A stretch of 64,000 bases of DNA from Geosiphon pyriformis (taxonomy: Eukaryota; Glomeromycota; Glomeromycetes; Archaeosporales; Geosiphonaceae): NCBI GenBank assembly GCA_016748015.1, contig JAAOMT010000239.1:683864-747863 (forward strand), written 5' to 3'. Below are positions 10,286-22,039 of this stretch, in pieces. The notes below the pieces were generated by a model. That model worked only from the letters and a program-made list of their open reading frames with translations. It searched no databases and was not told the origin of the DNA. The position numbers and the translations under genes are program-made. How positions within the stretch are numbered: the first letter of the stretch is position 1; every line of letters begins with the position of its first letter.

Positions 10286-12661
10286 CTATTCTCCTTCTGT
10301 AACATGCCAATGTTCTCCCAGATGCTCACGCAACTTTGGCATGGTGGATATCGCTTTTCTTTCACATAAATGACAATTCAACTCTCCCTTCAACTTGTTT
10401 TCATAATATTGCTTGTCAAACTATGTTCGCAAAGCAGATTAGGGAACTTAACAGTAAATAAAGAGAAAACAAAAAATCCTAATCACTAACCTTAATCTCC
10501 TCATTTTTTTCTAACATTTCTATTATGTCTTCCGGGGTTTTGAAGAAATCGGTGGTAAATGAGAGGTAATGCATTTTCTTTTTTAGACACGTAGACACCA
10601 TGTCACGAGATATGATGTGCATGTGGAGTTGTCTATTAAAGAATATAGGAGAAATCAAAGAGAAATAAAATAAGCAAAAACAATTGAATCACCCACTTCA
10701 TGCTGGGGATAGCGTGAAATCCAAGTCGAAATTCCAGTTTTTGATGGCCTTGTAAATTGTAGGGATGATTCTCTTTCAACCTTATACCAAAAATGTTATT
10801 AAAGATCAGTAGAAAGGTGTGGTGAAAATAATTAACTAGGGATTCTTGAAGGGATCGTCTCACCCTCGCTCACCTCTCAATCACCCATTTGGCCAGTGTT
10901 TGCATATCACGCACCAATGGTATATCGTCTTTTGTCAGACTTTCGATGTTATCAATCTTCCGTCGAGGAATCACCAAAAGATGTTCTCTTGCTTTGGGAA
11001 ACTTATCCCAAACAACGACAAAGTCTTTATCGAAAAAGAAAATTTCATTTTTGCTAAACCTCTCTGGTCGGTCTAAATACTCCAGAAGAACGAGATTCCA
11101 TGAAAGTACATTCTTGGAGTGTGATGGCGAACCGGAAGCAGATTTTATAATAGGAGATGCAACAGGATTCCGGGCACTTTGCATTAACACATCAACTAAA
11201 AAGTTAAGGTGTTCTCAATATAAGGAGCTATCCAAAAGAACAAATGGCTAATACTCACATGCAGATTTTTCTTTCTTTTCTCCTGATGGTTCAAAGGGGA
11301 GTGGGGACTTTTTACTGCGTTTTAGAGCTGAAAATGCGTCAAGGATTCCTTTGTAACAGTTTCTAAGCAACTTTCTTCCTTCACCCAGTGAGACAGGATT
11401 ACTTCTTATTGGACTCATATTTGGTGAAACAACATAGATTATCTGTTTTCCGAAAAAATACGTTACTAAATCTCATCAAATAAAATTAGAAAAGAAGGGA
11501 TTTTACATTTTCGATGCCTTCTCTTTGACAAAATTGACTATTTTTTGGAACTGGTAGCGGATATACACCGCCTTGCTAAAAAATTTCAAATTACTATGAT
11601 TAAATGAAGTTATAAAACGGACTTATCGTTGAAGAGACGGAAATAACCCACGATTCCAGGATGTGGATATAATTTTTCTATCTCTGATGCAAGTTCAGGG
11701 CCGATTGCATCTTTGATCATTTTACTGAAGGATGTCGTGTCTCAAAAATACAAAAATCCATTGAGGAACAAATCAACAAATTTCAAGCAAAACCAAGGTT
11801 ATTCAGAAAAAATAAAAAATAAAACAGAAACTCACAAGGTTTGAGTCGCCAAGTAGTCTCATTAACGAGATACCTTTAAAATTTTAGCTCCAAGATTAAA
11901 AACATAAAATTTTTTAATCAGGTTCGCAAAATTTCAATCGAACCTTGACTCCAGATTAGGTAGAAACTTCATTTCATCATTAAACAATTGATGAGCAAAT
12001 TTTAGCCTTGAATCACCATCTGGACCCCATTGCTATATACCAAATTTCAAAATTTGAAAGTTAAAATTTTTGGATCATAAATAATTCATGCTCGATAGTT
12101 ACATCTTTGTAAGCCTGTAAAATTTTGTGATCAGGGTCATAGAGGATCAATTCAAATGGGTCATCTTTATCCGAGTCTTCCTGTTGTTCATTGCTGGTAT
12201 TATGTCGCGTAAGAAATTCTCGAATAATCTACCAGTCAAATTTCATCATCTTGAATTAAAAAATTCGATTCAAAAATCAACCAGTTCGTTTTTTTGTGGT
12301 GCACAGGATAAAAAAACTCGCCTCACAAGCTATAGAGGCGGCTTCGTGTACTGGGAACATAGCAAGATCGGTAGATAAAGAGGGAAAAGTAAGCCGTATC
12401 ATGTTCTTCTTGACGTATATCATGATATAATATTAAGTATGTGGATACATAGTTGAGCACGCGACAAAATATACCTGCATAAAATTATAATACTTTGACA
12501 AATTGAAAAACGAAAATCTTTAGAGTAAAGAAACCCTCACCTACCAGTCTTCGGGTTTCGTTTTCTGGACTGTTGTCACGTTTTTCAGTCGAGTTTATTT
12601 TTTTAGGGCGGCCTGGTCTTGGGAACGTTGTGCTGCTGTTTTCCGTACTACGTTTACTCAT
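10286..12661 (-). CDS. Aprataxin-like DNA-adenylate hydrolase (HIT + C2HE finger, possible macro-like N-half)
   Basis: Starts at ATG 12661 (MSKRSTENSST, then GRPKKINSTEK). Well-supported exons are ~11507-11575, 11259-11442, 10874-11195, ~10697-10791, 10491-10632 and 10286-10411; those upstream of 11580 are less certain. The HIT domain begins KNVLSWNLVLLEYL, continues VVVWDKFPKAREHLLVIPRR and holds the active site FRLGFHAIPSMKQLHMHIIS. It ends with the family C2HE finger CHLCERKAISTMPKLREHLG. Aprataxin/Hnt3 removes 5'-AMP from DNA ends left by failed ligation, in the nucleus. The N-terminal half contains IIYVVSPNM and GGVYPLPVP blocks resembling a macro domain, an arrangement also known in plant aprataxin-like proteins; this part is an inference. 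It is convergent with the W2 gene. No lesion in the HIT part. Confidence 0.85.
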
Positions 12662-13091
12662 TTCTATTGTAGTGGGGAGAGAAGAAAAAAGCTCAGAGCA
12701 TAAGAATCATTCACCTAAAGAATCTAAAAGGGTGTATTATTGACCTGATCCTAAATGTTTGTCGAAATAAAGGATATGTAATCTTTTTTGATTATAAAAT
12801 GGATCAACGATTGAATAATCTCTTTAAAAAATTTTATGGTGAAACGTTGAAAAGTTACATCTTTTTACCCCAAGCTCCCTTTGAAAACCTTTATTTTTGA
12901 TGCTTCTTAACTCTGATAAAATCAATTGAATTAGAAAATTGTGAATTTATTCATTTATTAAATGAGATTATGATGCCAGGATAGATGAAAAAAATCCTAA
13001 ATTATCTACGTGTTTTTTCGAATGATTAAAATATACAGTATTATATTAGAAATATAGAAACATGAAAAAATTAGTTGGAGGATGACACTGA
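12662..13091. other. Intergenic, AT-rich
   Basis: 430 bp separating two minus-strand genes; it should contain the aprataxin promoter and the epoxide hydrolase 3' end. Nothing else recognisable. Confidence 0.5.
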
Positions 13092-14766
13092 TCAATATTC
13101 CAGATTATGGCTTCTATCTAGACCACCGCTTATAAATAGGGATAGATATTGATTGAATAATTGAGGTCTTTCTTCTGGGAGAAAATGCCCTGCTCTTGGA
13201 ATTCGGATCTCAATTGATTCAGGCAAAAAATTAGAAGAGTTCTCACGGGATACTCTTTTTCCCAAGAACGGATCTTGATCCCCCTGATTATCGTAGAAAA
13301 GTAATTAAAGAAACTTTAGCGATTAAAAAAAGACTAGAAAAATTCCCAATCTAAAATAGAACCAAATGAATAAATAAATAAATAAATTACCCAAAGTATT
13401 AACGTTGGATAACCAATCTTTCCAAAGTCCGGACCAATTTGCTCCCGCCAGATAGAATCTTGACTAAGAGTCATCTGATGCCCTATTAGTCTACTCGTGT
13501 GATATTTCAATAACCATTCCTCACTGAGAAACAATCTAAATAGTTTTACAGCCGATTTGATTCCTGTTTCATCTTTATAAGCCATTGCTGCTTTGTACAG
13601 CTCTTGATCCATTTTCTTTATGAATTTAGCGCCAGCGCATTCAGATATTTCCCCGATAAAAGTATCATAATCGAAAGCTTGAAGCCAAAATTCCGGTATT
13701 GGTGAGGGAAGTTGAAATATAAAAAGATGATAGGAACGAAAAATTTGAGCTACAGCAAGCCATAAATGTGAAAGAGAACTTTCCAATGTTTTGAAAGGAC
13801 TTTTAAAGAGATTTTGTGGTGTAATATTTGTTATTGCAGTCAAAAGAGCATCGATCATATTTCCGGGCATTACTAATGGATGTGGTACGTTACTAATCAT
13901 CAATTTGTCAATGAAACCGCGACGACAACGTAATTGATCCAATTTCCATGATTGCATGGCTGCTGCATAAGCGATAAACCCTCCTATATCATGTCCAATT
14001 ATTGCATGAGCACGATGTGTAGGCGATAGAACCGAAATAAAATTTCGAATATCTGTTACAACTTGTCCTATAGAAAATTTTGCAGGTGGGTTTGATCCTC
14101 CAAAGCCAGGCTTAAAAAGATTTTTAGAATATTAGCTAAATTGCATATAATTGTGTAGCAAAATTATCAAAAGGAATACGAACCAAATCAAGAGCAACTA
14201 AGTGATAATGCAATTCGCTAAAAGCTGCAAGTTGATGCCTCCATTGATACCAACACTAACCAAATTTGAAAATCGCGTAAATATCTAGATTCTTGGTGAC
14301 AAGGATAATTTCGAAAAAGTATTTTTTTTTCTCAACTAACTTGTGGAAATCCATGCAAAAATAATACAAGAGGACCATTTGAATTTCCCGCTTCTACATA
14401 ATGATAAAAATGACCTTGTATTTCAATATGTCGATGGCTACCATATGGTGGATCCTCTTTGAATAATGAAATTTGATCTTGAGAAAATACAGTTAAAGAA
14501 TTCGTTAGTTGAAGAACCCTTTGAATCCTCAAAAACTCCAAAAAACATCTCTTACAGTTTCTTCTATCCTTTTTCTCTCCAATGGATCGTCCCTTTATCA
14601 CCCAAAAATATGCAAACTTGAAAAGTTGTAGTCCTGCAAAAATACTGGCTATCCAATAAATAGTTATTCTAAGTAAAAATGATATTGCTTTATCCATGAT
14701 ATGGAGTATTACTCCTCTAACAAGACGAATGTTTGCCATAATATGTTGGAACTCTTCGCTTTCCAT
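13092..14766 (-). CDS. Membrane-anchored epoxide hydrolase (alpha/beta hydrolase, EPHX4-like)
   Basis: Four exons (14341-14766, 14184-14255, 13391-14110, 13092-13283) join at phase 0 to 469 aa. An N-terminal hydrophobic segment, IYWIASIFAGLQLFKFAYFW, is a likely membrane anchor. The alpha/beta hydrolase core follows: oxyanion motif LFLHGFPQ, nucleophile elbow IIGHDIGG with the catalytic Asp, acid block ILWGDQDPF and base block RAGHFLPEERP. The family opens epoxides through an ester on the nucleophile Asp; membrane members act at the ER on lipid epoxides. The cap region between elbow and acid block is ~200 residues, longer than in soluble members, and contains an extra hydrophobic stretch near FRSYHLFIFQLP. 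All catalytic residues are present, so it is likely active. The substrate cannot be told. Confidence 0.9.
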
Positions 14767-15060
14767 CTTTTGGATGTACTACTTTCTTCAAAAGTTTCTT
14801 ACTTCTAGCCTTTTACCCAAAGTATATTTTGGAAAAAAGGTTTTAACCTTTTCCAGAAAAATTTAACATGAAGCAAAGAAAAAGGGAGTGTAAAGGGAAA
14901 AGAGGAGACGATAGGTATGGGGGGGGGGGATATATCTCTAAAAATATTGAATTTTTTTTTGGAAATTTGGCAGCTGGTTATTGCTAGTTTCGACGCATCA
15001 CCTCAATATTTATTTGGGAAAATTGTGTGACTCTATGCATTGTAACACATCAATAATAGG
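14767..15060. other. Upstream region of the epoxide hydrolase gene
   Basis: Promoter-side sequence with a G10 homopolymer near 14920-14930 and a T-run near 14951. No gene. Confidence 0.4.
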
Positions 15061-15063
15061 TAG

Positions 15064-15330
15064 TACAGTGATACCTCCCCTCAGGGACAAAGCTCCATCA
15101 AGCAATGGCTATTCTCATCTCTTTCCATTACAGCGCGTTTGTACATTTCAGATCCTCCAATGCTCTTTATGTTACCACACTAACTACAAGTCTTGTATCT
15201 ATAAACCTCATTCTGGATTAACCCCTCGACCTTGACCTTGACCTTGGCCTTGGGATCAGACATTGACAGAAAAGCCAATGTACCCAGCAGATAGTATTTC
15301 CCTTGCTTTATGATTCGTCATGTCTGACAC
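15064..15330. repeat. Dispersed repeat, copy 1 (partial, diverged)
   Basis: Shares scattered blocks with 30531-30790 and 43590-43880: AAGCTCCATCAAGCAAT, then CTCTTTATGTTACCACACTA with an ACTACAAGTCTTG block, then CTTTATGATTCGTCATGTCT. Order and spacing are kept between copies. It contains a short CCTTGA/CCTTGG run near 15228-15250. No coding capacity. Likely a non-autonomous element; its class is unknown. Confidence 0.65.
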
Positions 15331-17239
15331 GTCAAATGGCGGGGTCAAACTCGCGAGTGAAGAATACAATTGTCTCTCTGGGTCTCACTCTGCAAACGCG
15401 CAATTCTTCGTCGTATGCGCGAGACTCTTTGTCGAGTTGCCAGACCCTGAGTTTCTTACGCTTTGAATTAAAGACAGCCTTTTCGAAATAAAGTCATCCA
15501 TATATTTGCAAAGGAGCCTATTTTACTCACGCCTTTAGGGGAGAAATACCAAATGAAGGGTGTACGAACGCCAGCATCAATAGAGACTGTATGGACGGAG
15601 CTATTCGCTTGAGTTTTGCGTACTTAACTTTGTGTCTCATAGACGTTCGTTCGTCGAAAATGTGGAAGTTTGCCGTTGGATGTAAACGTTGTGCGAATAG
15701 GGGCACTCATTGTTTCGGGCACTTAGTTTCGCATAGCACGCGTTTATTTGTATTATAAAAAAGAAGTTTAAAATTAAAAAAATATAGTCCTATAAATAGC
15801 TTTTTAGGAAACTAAAACATTTACCTTGTCTAGATTTACATAGGTATGCATTTTACAAAGCTTAAAGATACGAGACATGAAAACGATTCCACGATGATAA
15901 TGAAAATTTCTGAGCGCGAATGATAATAGTTTGATGCAATGACTTATGTGGGGTACACCTTTTTGTCGGTGTGTATAATTTCGTCTCATGCATTCAGCGC
16001 CTAATCAATGGCTTTATCGTAAGAGCATGCTGAGACGGACGACAACCGTAAAAGACTTTCGTTTGCAAAACACCATCAAAAAGAAGACATGGGGATTAGA
16101 TTTTCTCCCGAGCGCCGTCACTTCTTGTTTTCGTCTTGGGTTTTTTACTTGTTGTGACACTCTCTTCTTTATTTACCTCCTCGCTATCCTTACATTCAGG
16201 AGATGGAGATAGAGGGAGAAGATTTATTGAAGGAGGTCGAATGCAAAGTGTGTATCTTGGGGAAGAAAGGAGATGGGAAGAGAAAAAGGTGGATTTATTT
16301 CGCGATTTCGAACCTGATAGCATTACTAAACAATTGGTTGGTATTTTTATTGATAGGTGTTCAGCAAAAATTTTCAGGGGTAAAACGAATATAACTGTTC
16401 TCCTATATAAATACATGCCAACAAAATTTGAAGAAATGAGAAAACGAAAGTTAATGATAAAACTTAAAATTTGCCTTCAACCTCTCCAACAATGGAAGTT
16501 ATGGTAGAATTGATGGGTCGAGGGAGAACTTTTTCAAGTTTCCGAAATGACACAAATTAAATTGACCAAGTTCTTAAAAAGTTCAATAGAACAAGAAACA
16601 ACTTGCACCATGTTAAAAACATTCATGGTTCTTATACATTATTAAAAAAGTTGTCTCTTAACTTTTTTTAAAAGCAACATTTAAATTATTTGTATGAGTT
16701 AAATTAAAATTTTTCTTACAATATATCATCAGGCCGTTCTCAAAGCCGTATTAGGACTCTAATTATTCAAGACTAGGAAGACTGATGCATATCAAAAAAA
16801 TTTTGTTTTGTCAAATTTCTTTGGGATATTTTTTCTCTTGTCAAAAAATCATTATAAATTTAAATTTTATAGAGTCAAAATTTGATAAAGGCAAAGAAAG
16901 AATTTAAAAATATTAAAAAATTATATCAATACCTTTTGAATGGGTTAGTATCTTTAAACCTACTCCTTTGAATCTAAGATAATAACCTACCAGAATCTTT
17001 CACTTGTTTCCAAAAAAAAAAAAAAAAGAATTGGTTAAAGTATTTATTTAATAAAGTTAACAAAGTTGCTGATTCGTTAAAAAAATTTCAAATATATAAA
17101 TTCTTATTAAGAAATATAATTTATCACATCAATTTATAATGAATATTAAAAAATTTAATTATTTCAAAATTAAAAAATTGTTGTAATTTAGAAAAAATAC
17201 TAATTAAGTATATTATTTGTTAATTTTTAAATTGATCTC

Positions 17240-17290
<51 letters not shown>

Positions 17291-18237
17291 TTGTTATTGA
17301 ATCCAATGTGTTTTTTCATTTCAGATATTATTTAACATCCACCTATTTTGATATGCCGTGTTAATTAGAAAAGAATAAAGATTAGTGATAATGAACGAGT
17401 TATCATGGACTTGGTCATCAATAAAAACAACAATAAGAGTAATCAAATGAAATAAAATAAAATATTCTAAAATCAATGTCTTTTTAGCTATAATATCAAT
17501 AAAAAATATTCAGAAACAATACCTATTCTTAATTTCTTATGTAATTTGTTACGAATACTATAATGTATGTCTAAGATGTCATTTTGTGAGGGAGGGTTTT
17601 TTTTTTGCACCCCCGAATAAGAAACCATAATTTTATTAATAACATTTACTCTCCTGAATTTTAACAAGGCTCTTTTACAAAAGTAATTAAGGGCCTCTTT
17701 ATTTTTTCCTTTTGAATTCCAAAATGATTAGTATTCCAGTAAATTATTTTTTTTTTTTTCAAAAAATAAGTTGTGTAATCACAAATTTTTCATTTTCTTA
17801 AGAGATTCCTCGTTCGAGTTACCCGATCCCGTCACCTATTTACGCTTTTTAAATTCCCAGAGTCTCCCATCATTAGTAAGGAAATCGTATTAAACCAAAG
17901 AAAGATTAGTTCATTAAATATTTAACTGTCATCCCTTTTGGATGCTTTTTATAATGAATCTAATGATCCTGAGTAATTTTTACCCCTCAATCATACTATA
18001 AATCATGGGTCATATTTCATGGCGTGAGTTCCTTTCCAAACATAAATGCAACTATTATGGTTCGATAAGGCAATGCGGCATTTCTCTTACTCAATTCTTA
18101 CGTCTTTCTAAAATCAATTTTACTAAATTTTTCCCACTCATCATATCAAAAATCACAGAGAAAACATGTCATCTTCAATTATAAAAGAAGTCGTCATATT
18201 GTCCTAAATCTTATTAATTAATAAAAATTCCTCGAAA
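15331..18237. other. Long intergenic region, no supported gene
   Basis: Short open frames occur (for example 15988-16212 on plus and 15804-15989 on minus) but they overlap on opposite strands and show no recognisable domain. The 15500-16300 part is GC-richer and may hold promoters or a relic. After 16500 the sequence becomes AT-rich. The 3' part (to 18237) is the promoter side of the AT-hook gene. Confidence 0.4.
17240..17290. repeat. (AAT)n microsatellite
   Basis: About 16 uninterrupted AAT/ATA units in AT-rich intergenic DNA. Confidence 0.95.
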
Positions 18238-20208
18238 ATGCCACCAAAGAGAAAAGTCGTCGATAAAACTTCTGAGAAGGGTACCTCGATAACTACCGCA
18301 GCTAGTCGCAGTAAGAAATCAGTCAACAACGATAAACAACAAATTACTAATCCTAGTATTGAAGGTGACCATCATCCAGAAGGTAATAATGATCAAGAAA
18401 AGGATCCTCCACAACTAGGTAGTGAAACTCCAGCAATTAAACGTAGGAAAAAAGGAAATAAGGTGGATAAAATTTCCCCTGCCAGTTCTGATCTATCAAC
18501 CGGCTCACCACCACAAAAAGAACAAGTAACGAAATCTACCCGGCATTTGACCGGGGTCAACATTAAACGCGGATCCAGAGGTAGACCAGTGAGAGTATCC
18601 GACAAAAAAGAAAAAGATGATGTGAATAATGAATCCCCTTCCACACCATCAGCGTCAGCCGAGGTTACTCATCTTGAGAATGGTCCACGTGATGATGAAT
18701 CGCAGCAAGAAGTTGGAAATGATAGAATGACGATTAATGATTTTTCTCAATCTGTGGAAGAATCAAATGAACCAAAAAATAATCAGGAAACGCAAAACTC
18801 TGCTGAAAAGCCAACAAATGTGGCTAGTGAAGAAAAGAATGGTATTCAAGAGCATAAAAAAAATGTGAAACCAGCTACAAAAGAATCATCAAATGATTAC
18901 AGTCAAGTAAGCCAGTATCAAAATCCAAAAGAAAAAAATTCCAACGATGCTGATATAGTAGCAGAAGATAAAGATAATAAAAATCAAGCTGCTTCTAAAT
19001 TAGAGAGAGCTAGAAATTATATGCCTTCTAATGTCCTAGAAAAGGGTCACATTAATTTCTTTTATCGTCCCAAGGTTTTGGTGTCCAGAATATAAAATTT
19101 TTGTTGTGGATTTCGTTACGTAAATATTAAAATCCCTTCTCCCAACATACAAAGATCGACGCTTTCCATCCTGATAGTCCGGATGGCGTTCAACGTTTGT
19201 ATATAATGCTATTACCTATTCTCGTTCGCCCTACGTTGGCCGATCCGGTAATTGAGGCTGCTGCGTGTAAAAAATTAGAAGCAGAGCCAATGGAAAAAAA
19301 TAACCCAAATTTGGGGAAAACTCGTCTATTGATAATTGGAAGAAAAAAGCTTCCTGAAATTGGAAAACATGCTCGTTATTGGGCATATGTGGTATGTAAA
19401 TTTTGTATTAAAATTTTCGAGTTTTAATGTTCGTAGGACTTACTTAATAGTGGCTCTCCTCTATGTTTGGGAAACAGGATAAAGTGTTTGAGAATTTAGA
19501 TGATATTAAACAAGTCCTCGGAGAAGGTCATTACAACACTGCTACTAGAGGCGAAAGGATCGTTCAACCATGTAGACCCTTGGTACTTTTTTTTTATTCG
19601 TTAAATCTCTTGTATATCCATGAGATATAAATTTTTTTTGCTAATTACTAATTAGTTGATGTGCCTAGGGGCGAGGTGCTTATTCTATCTTGGAGCACGA
19701 AGGTCACACGCATTTGGCGTATGTCTTGGAGTTGCCAAGTCAACCTGGTGAAGTTCAACATGCGTTCAACATCAAACACGAGGCTAGTTATATCATAACT
19801 GTCAAGGTAATTATTGAGCTTTAAATAAATTTTATTCTAATCTATTTATCTAATTTCCCTTTTTAAACTATGGCATAGAACCCTGAAATAGCTAACCCAG
19901 GATACGCCGGCCTTCCTAATAAGCAAAGAAAGTCATTTCCATCTCATTTGATGGAAAAATTTCAAGGACGCCGATTCAATCCACTTACCACCACTGAATA
20001 TCTCGATTATGAAAACTGCGAGATTATACTTATCGGCGCAGATGAGGATATTACTGGTGAATTGGGAGAAACTGGTGAAAACCTTGAAATTTTGGCCGAG
20101 GAAGAAGCTAAGATGATTGAACCATTAAAAGCTAAAGCCTTATTCCAAGAGTTACATTTGGAACCAAAAGATTTCCCCTCGGAGACGTTGGAGGGGTTCT
20201 GGGAGTAG
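18238..20208 (+). CDS. Conserved fungal nuclear protein with AT-hook-like motif
   Basis: Five exons (18238-19074, 19155-19391, 19478-19582, 19669-19806, 19879-20208), all phase 0, give 548 aa. The first ~260 residues are low-complexity and charged (MPPKRKVVDKTSEKG, many Ser/Asn/Glu) and include RGSRGRPVRVS, an AT-hook-like RGRP core, so minor-groove DNA binding is plausible. The C-terminal ~290 residues are well ordered: INFFYRPK, then GVQRLYIMLLPI, RLLIIGRKKLPEIG, RYWAYVDKV, HLAYVLELP and NPGYAGLPNKQRKSFP. I recall this C-terminal block from ascomycete proteins annotated loosely as BTB-domain transcription factors, although no BTB fold is obvious. It ends acidic (DEDITGELGETGE...EEEAKMIEPL). 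It is convergent with the WW-domain gene. Molecular function is unknown. Confidence 0.8.
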
Positions 20209-20663
20209 ATTTGGGGGTTAAAGGAATTGGATTGTCAGTGTAAACGAGATATCTCTTCCTTAGCAGATAAAGAGCTCACGAAGCTTTTATGATTATTCCA
20301 ATTGTAATTTTTGTCTTGCAATCATTTTACGTGATGTCTTTTTTATTTCTCAAAAGAAGGGCGAATGTAAAATTATCGTTTTTAGTTTTTTTAAATGATT
20401 CCAATTAAATTTTTTTTAATAGAATCAATATTAATACTAAATTGATTGCGACGAATACATTGGTATTCCAAACTATACAGTTGCTTTCAATATTAAATAT
20501 GCTCAATTAATATCTGAGAATAAATAAAAGCAAAAAAAAAATTTATTTTAAAGGTAAAACTATGAAAAATATGCAGAAACTCGTGAATTTAAAATACAAA
20601 GGGATCTTCGTAAACCAAACCAATAAAAAATAAATTACTGCTGCTAAACTCAGTGTAATCTAT
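20209..20663. other. Intergenic region between convergent genes
   Basis: 455 bp, AT-rich. It should contain both 3' ends. No repeat or gene. Confidence 0.5.
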
Positions 20664-21815
20664 CTAAAAGAATCCACCCATTCCATTAAAGCCACCACCC
20701 ATCATACCGTTCATCCCGTTCATACCGTTCATACCATTCATACCGTTCATACCATTCATACCATTCATGAAACCGGATAAATCAAATCCGTTATTATTGT
20801 TACCGCCACCACCATTCAATAAACTTGAGAAATCGAATTGATTATTTCCATGATTGGCGTACTATGGAAAAAAAAACGGCAAGTTTTTGAAGATTTGAGA
20901 TTTTTAGTAAATTTTTAAATTATTCCCACAATATAAAAATCTCAAAAACTTACCATTTCGGTGTATATTTTTTGAAGGTCATTATAATTCGGGGTTTGAA
21001 CATGTGCTTGATTATTATTATTATTATTTAGATAATTTTCCATATTTATTTGCCCACCACCATTATTAGCATTAGCACTGCCTCTGCCACCGCCACCGCC
21101 ACTGCTATTTGTGGCAGCATTAATACTACTAGCTACATTTAGAAAATTACCCAGAGGGCCATTTATTGGTGCACCTAACATTTGGTTCATTTTTGCGGCT
21201 GAACCTAGTGCTGAAAGGATCGATTTTGCTGACTGTATTGTTGATACTCGTGATGGTGGTGGTGGTGGTGGTGGTGAAGTTGGAATTGGACTTGGACTTG
21301 GATGATGAATTACAATGATTCGTCTCGGTGGTGTTTGTGTAGCTGGATAAAATTGTTGCTGTTGAGGATGTTGGTAATTTTGATAATTTTGATAATTTTG
21401 ATGTTGGGGATTAGGGTTTTGGGTTTTTCGGGGGTCATACTGTAGTGAGAATGAAATGTGTAGAATGAAATGGTGTAAAATAATTTAGTATGTGAAAAAA
21501 TAAAGTTCAAGAAAAGAAAGAAAGGAATAAACAAATAAACAAACCCATGTGGTTGTATTAGTTGATTCGTTAATATCTATTTGAAAAAAAAATTAATTAG
21601 CTCAAAATATTTAATGAATTCAAAGAGAAGGTAAACCTTAGCGAAAAAACCCCCCCCCCCCACTCACAATAAAATCTTTTATAATTTTCGTCGAACTGAA
21701 AAAGTAAGATAATTAAAAAGACCGTTAATATTTATAGGGACTCGATTAAATTTTTCAATGAAAAAAATATACTGCCTACCTTTTCTTTCCATCCTGAAGG
21801 TAAAGGTCCAGCCAT
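20664..21815 (-). CDS. WW-domain protein with Asn/Gly-rich tail
   Basis: Five exons (21780-21815, 21668-21695, 21545-21576, 20954-21439, 20664-20861) join in phase to 259 aa. The WW domain is split over the first four exons: MAGPLPSGWKEK, FDENYKRFYY, INESTNTTTW, YDPRKT. It keeps both Trp, the Tyr pair and the closing Pro, so it should bind Pro-rich peptides. Then come an NYQ repeat, a Pro-rich segment (PSPSPIPTSPPPPP) that could be a self or partner ligand, a short helix (SAKSILSALGSAAKMNQML), and a tail of Gly, Asn and Met. The last exon encodes about seven Asn-Gly-Met units (~20710-20770) from an in-frame minisatellite. The intron near 21648-21660 holds a C13 run. The low-complexity tail may drive condensation; that is an inference. 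Confidence 0.85.
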
Positions 21816-21986
21816 TAAAATAATACTATTATGTTTTTTTGAATGGTCAAGATAAATTTGAAATATCAAAGAAGTTGTGAAGTAATATTTTCTACCCTTT
21901 TAAAAAGAGCGAAAAGAAAATAATTATAATGAATCAGAAAATGGAGAACTGGTAGTCATTAATTTATGAAACTAGGATCCCCCCTA

Positions 21987-22030
21987 GTGTGGTGTGATTG
22001 CGGGTGTGGTGTGATTGCCGGTGTGGTGTG
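21987..22030. repeat. Three tandem copies of a 17-bp GTGTGGTGTGATTGC unit
   Basis: Short G/T-rich minisatellite ~170 bp upstream of the WW gene start, unusual in base composition for its surroundings. The third copy is truncated. Confidence 0.8.
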
Positions 22031-22039
22031 AAGATTTAG

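Noticed and set aside
15988-16507. Overlapping plus and minus open frames of 60-123 aa
   Set aside because: Mutually overlapping, some start at non-ATG codons, no domain, no splice context; not enough for a gene call.
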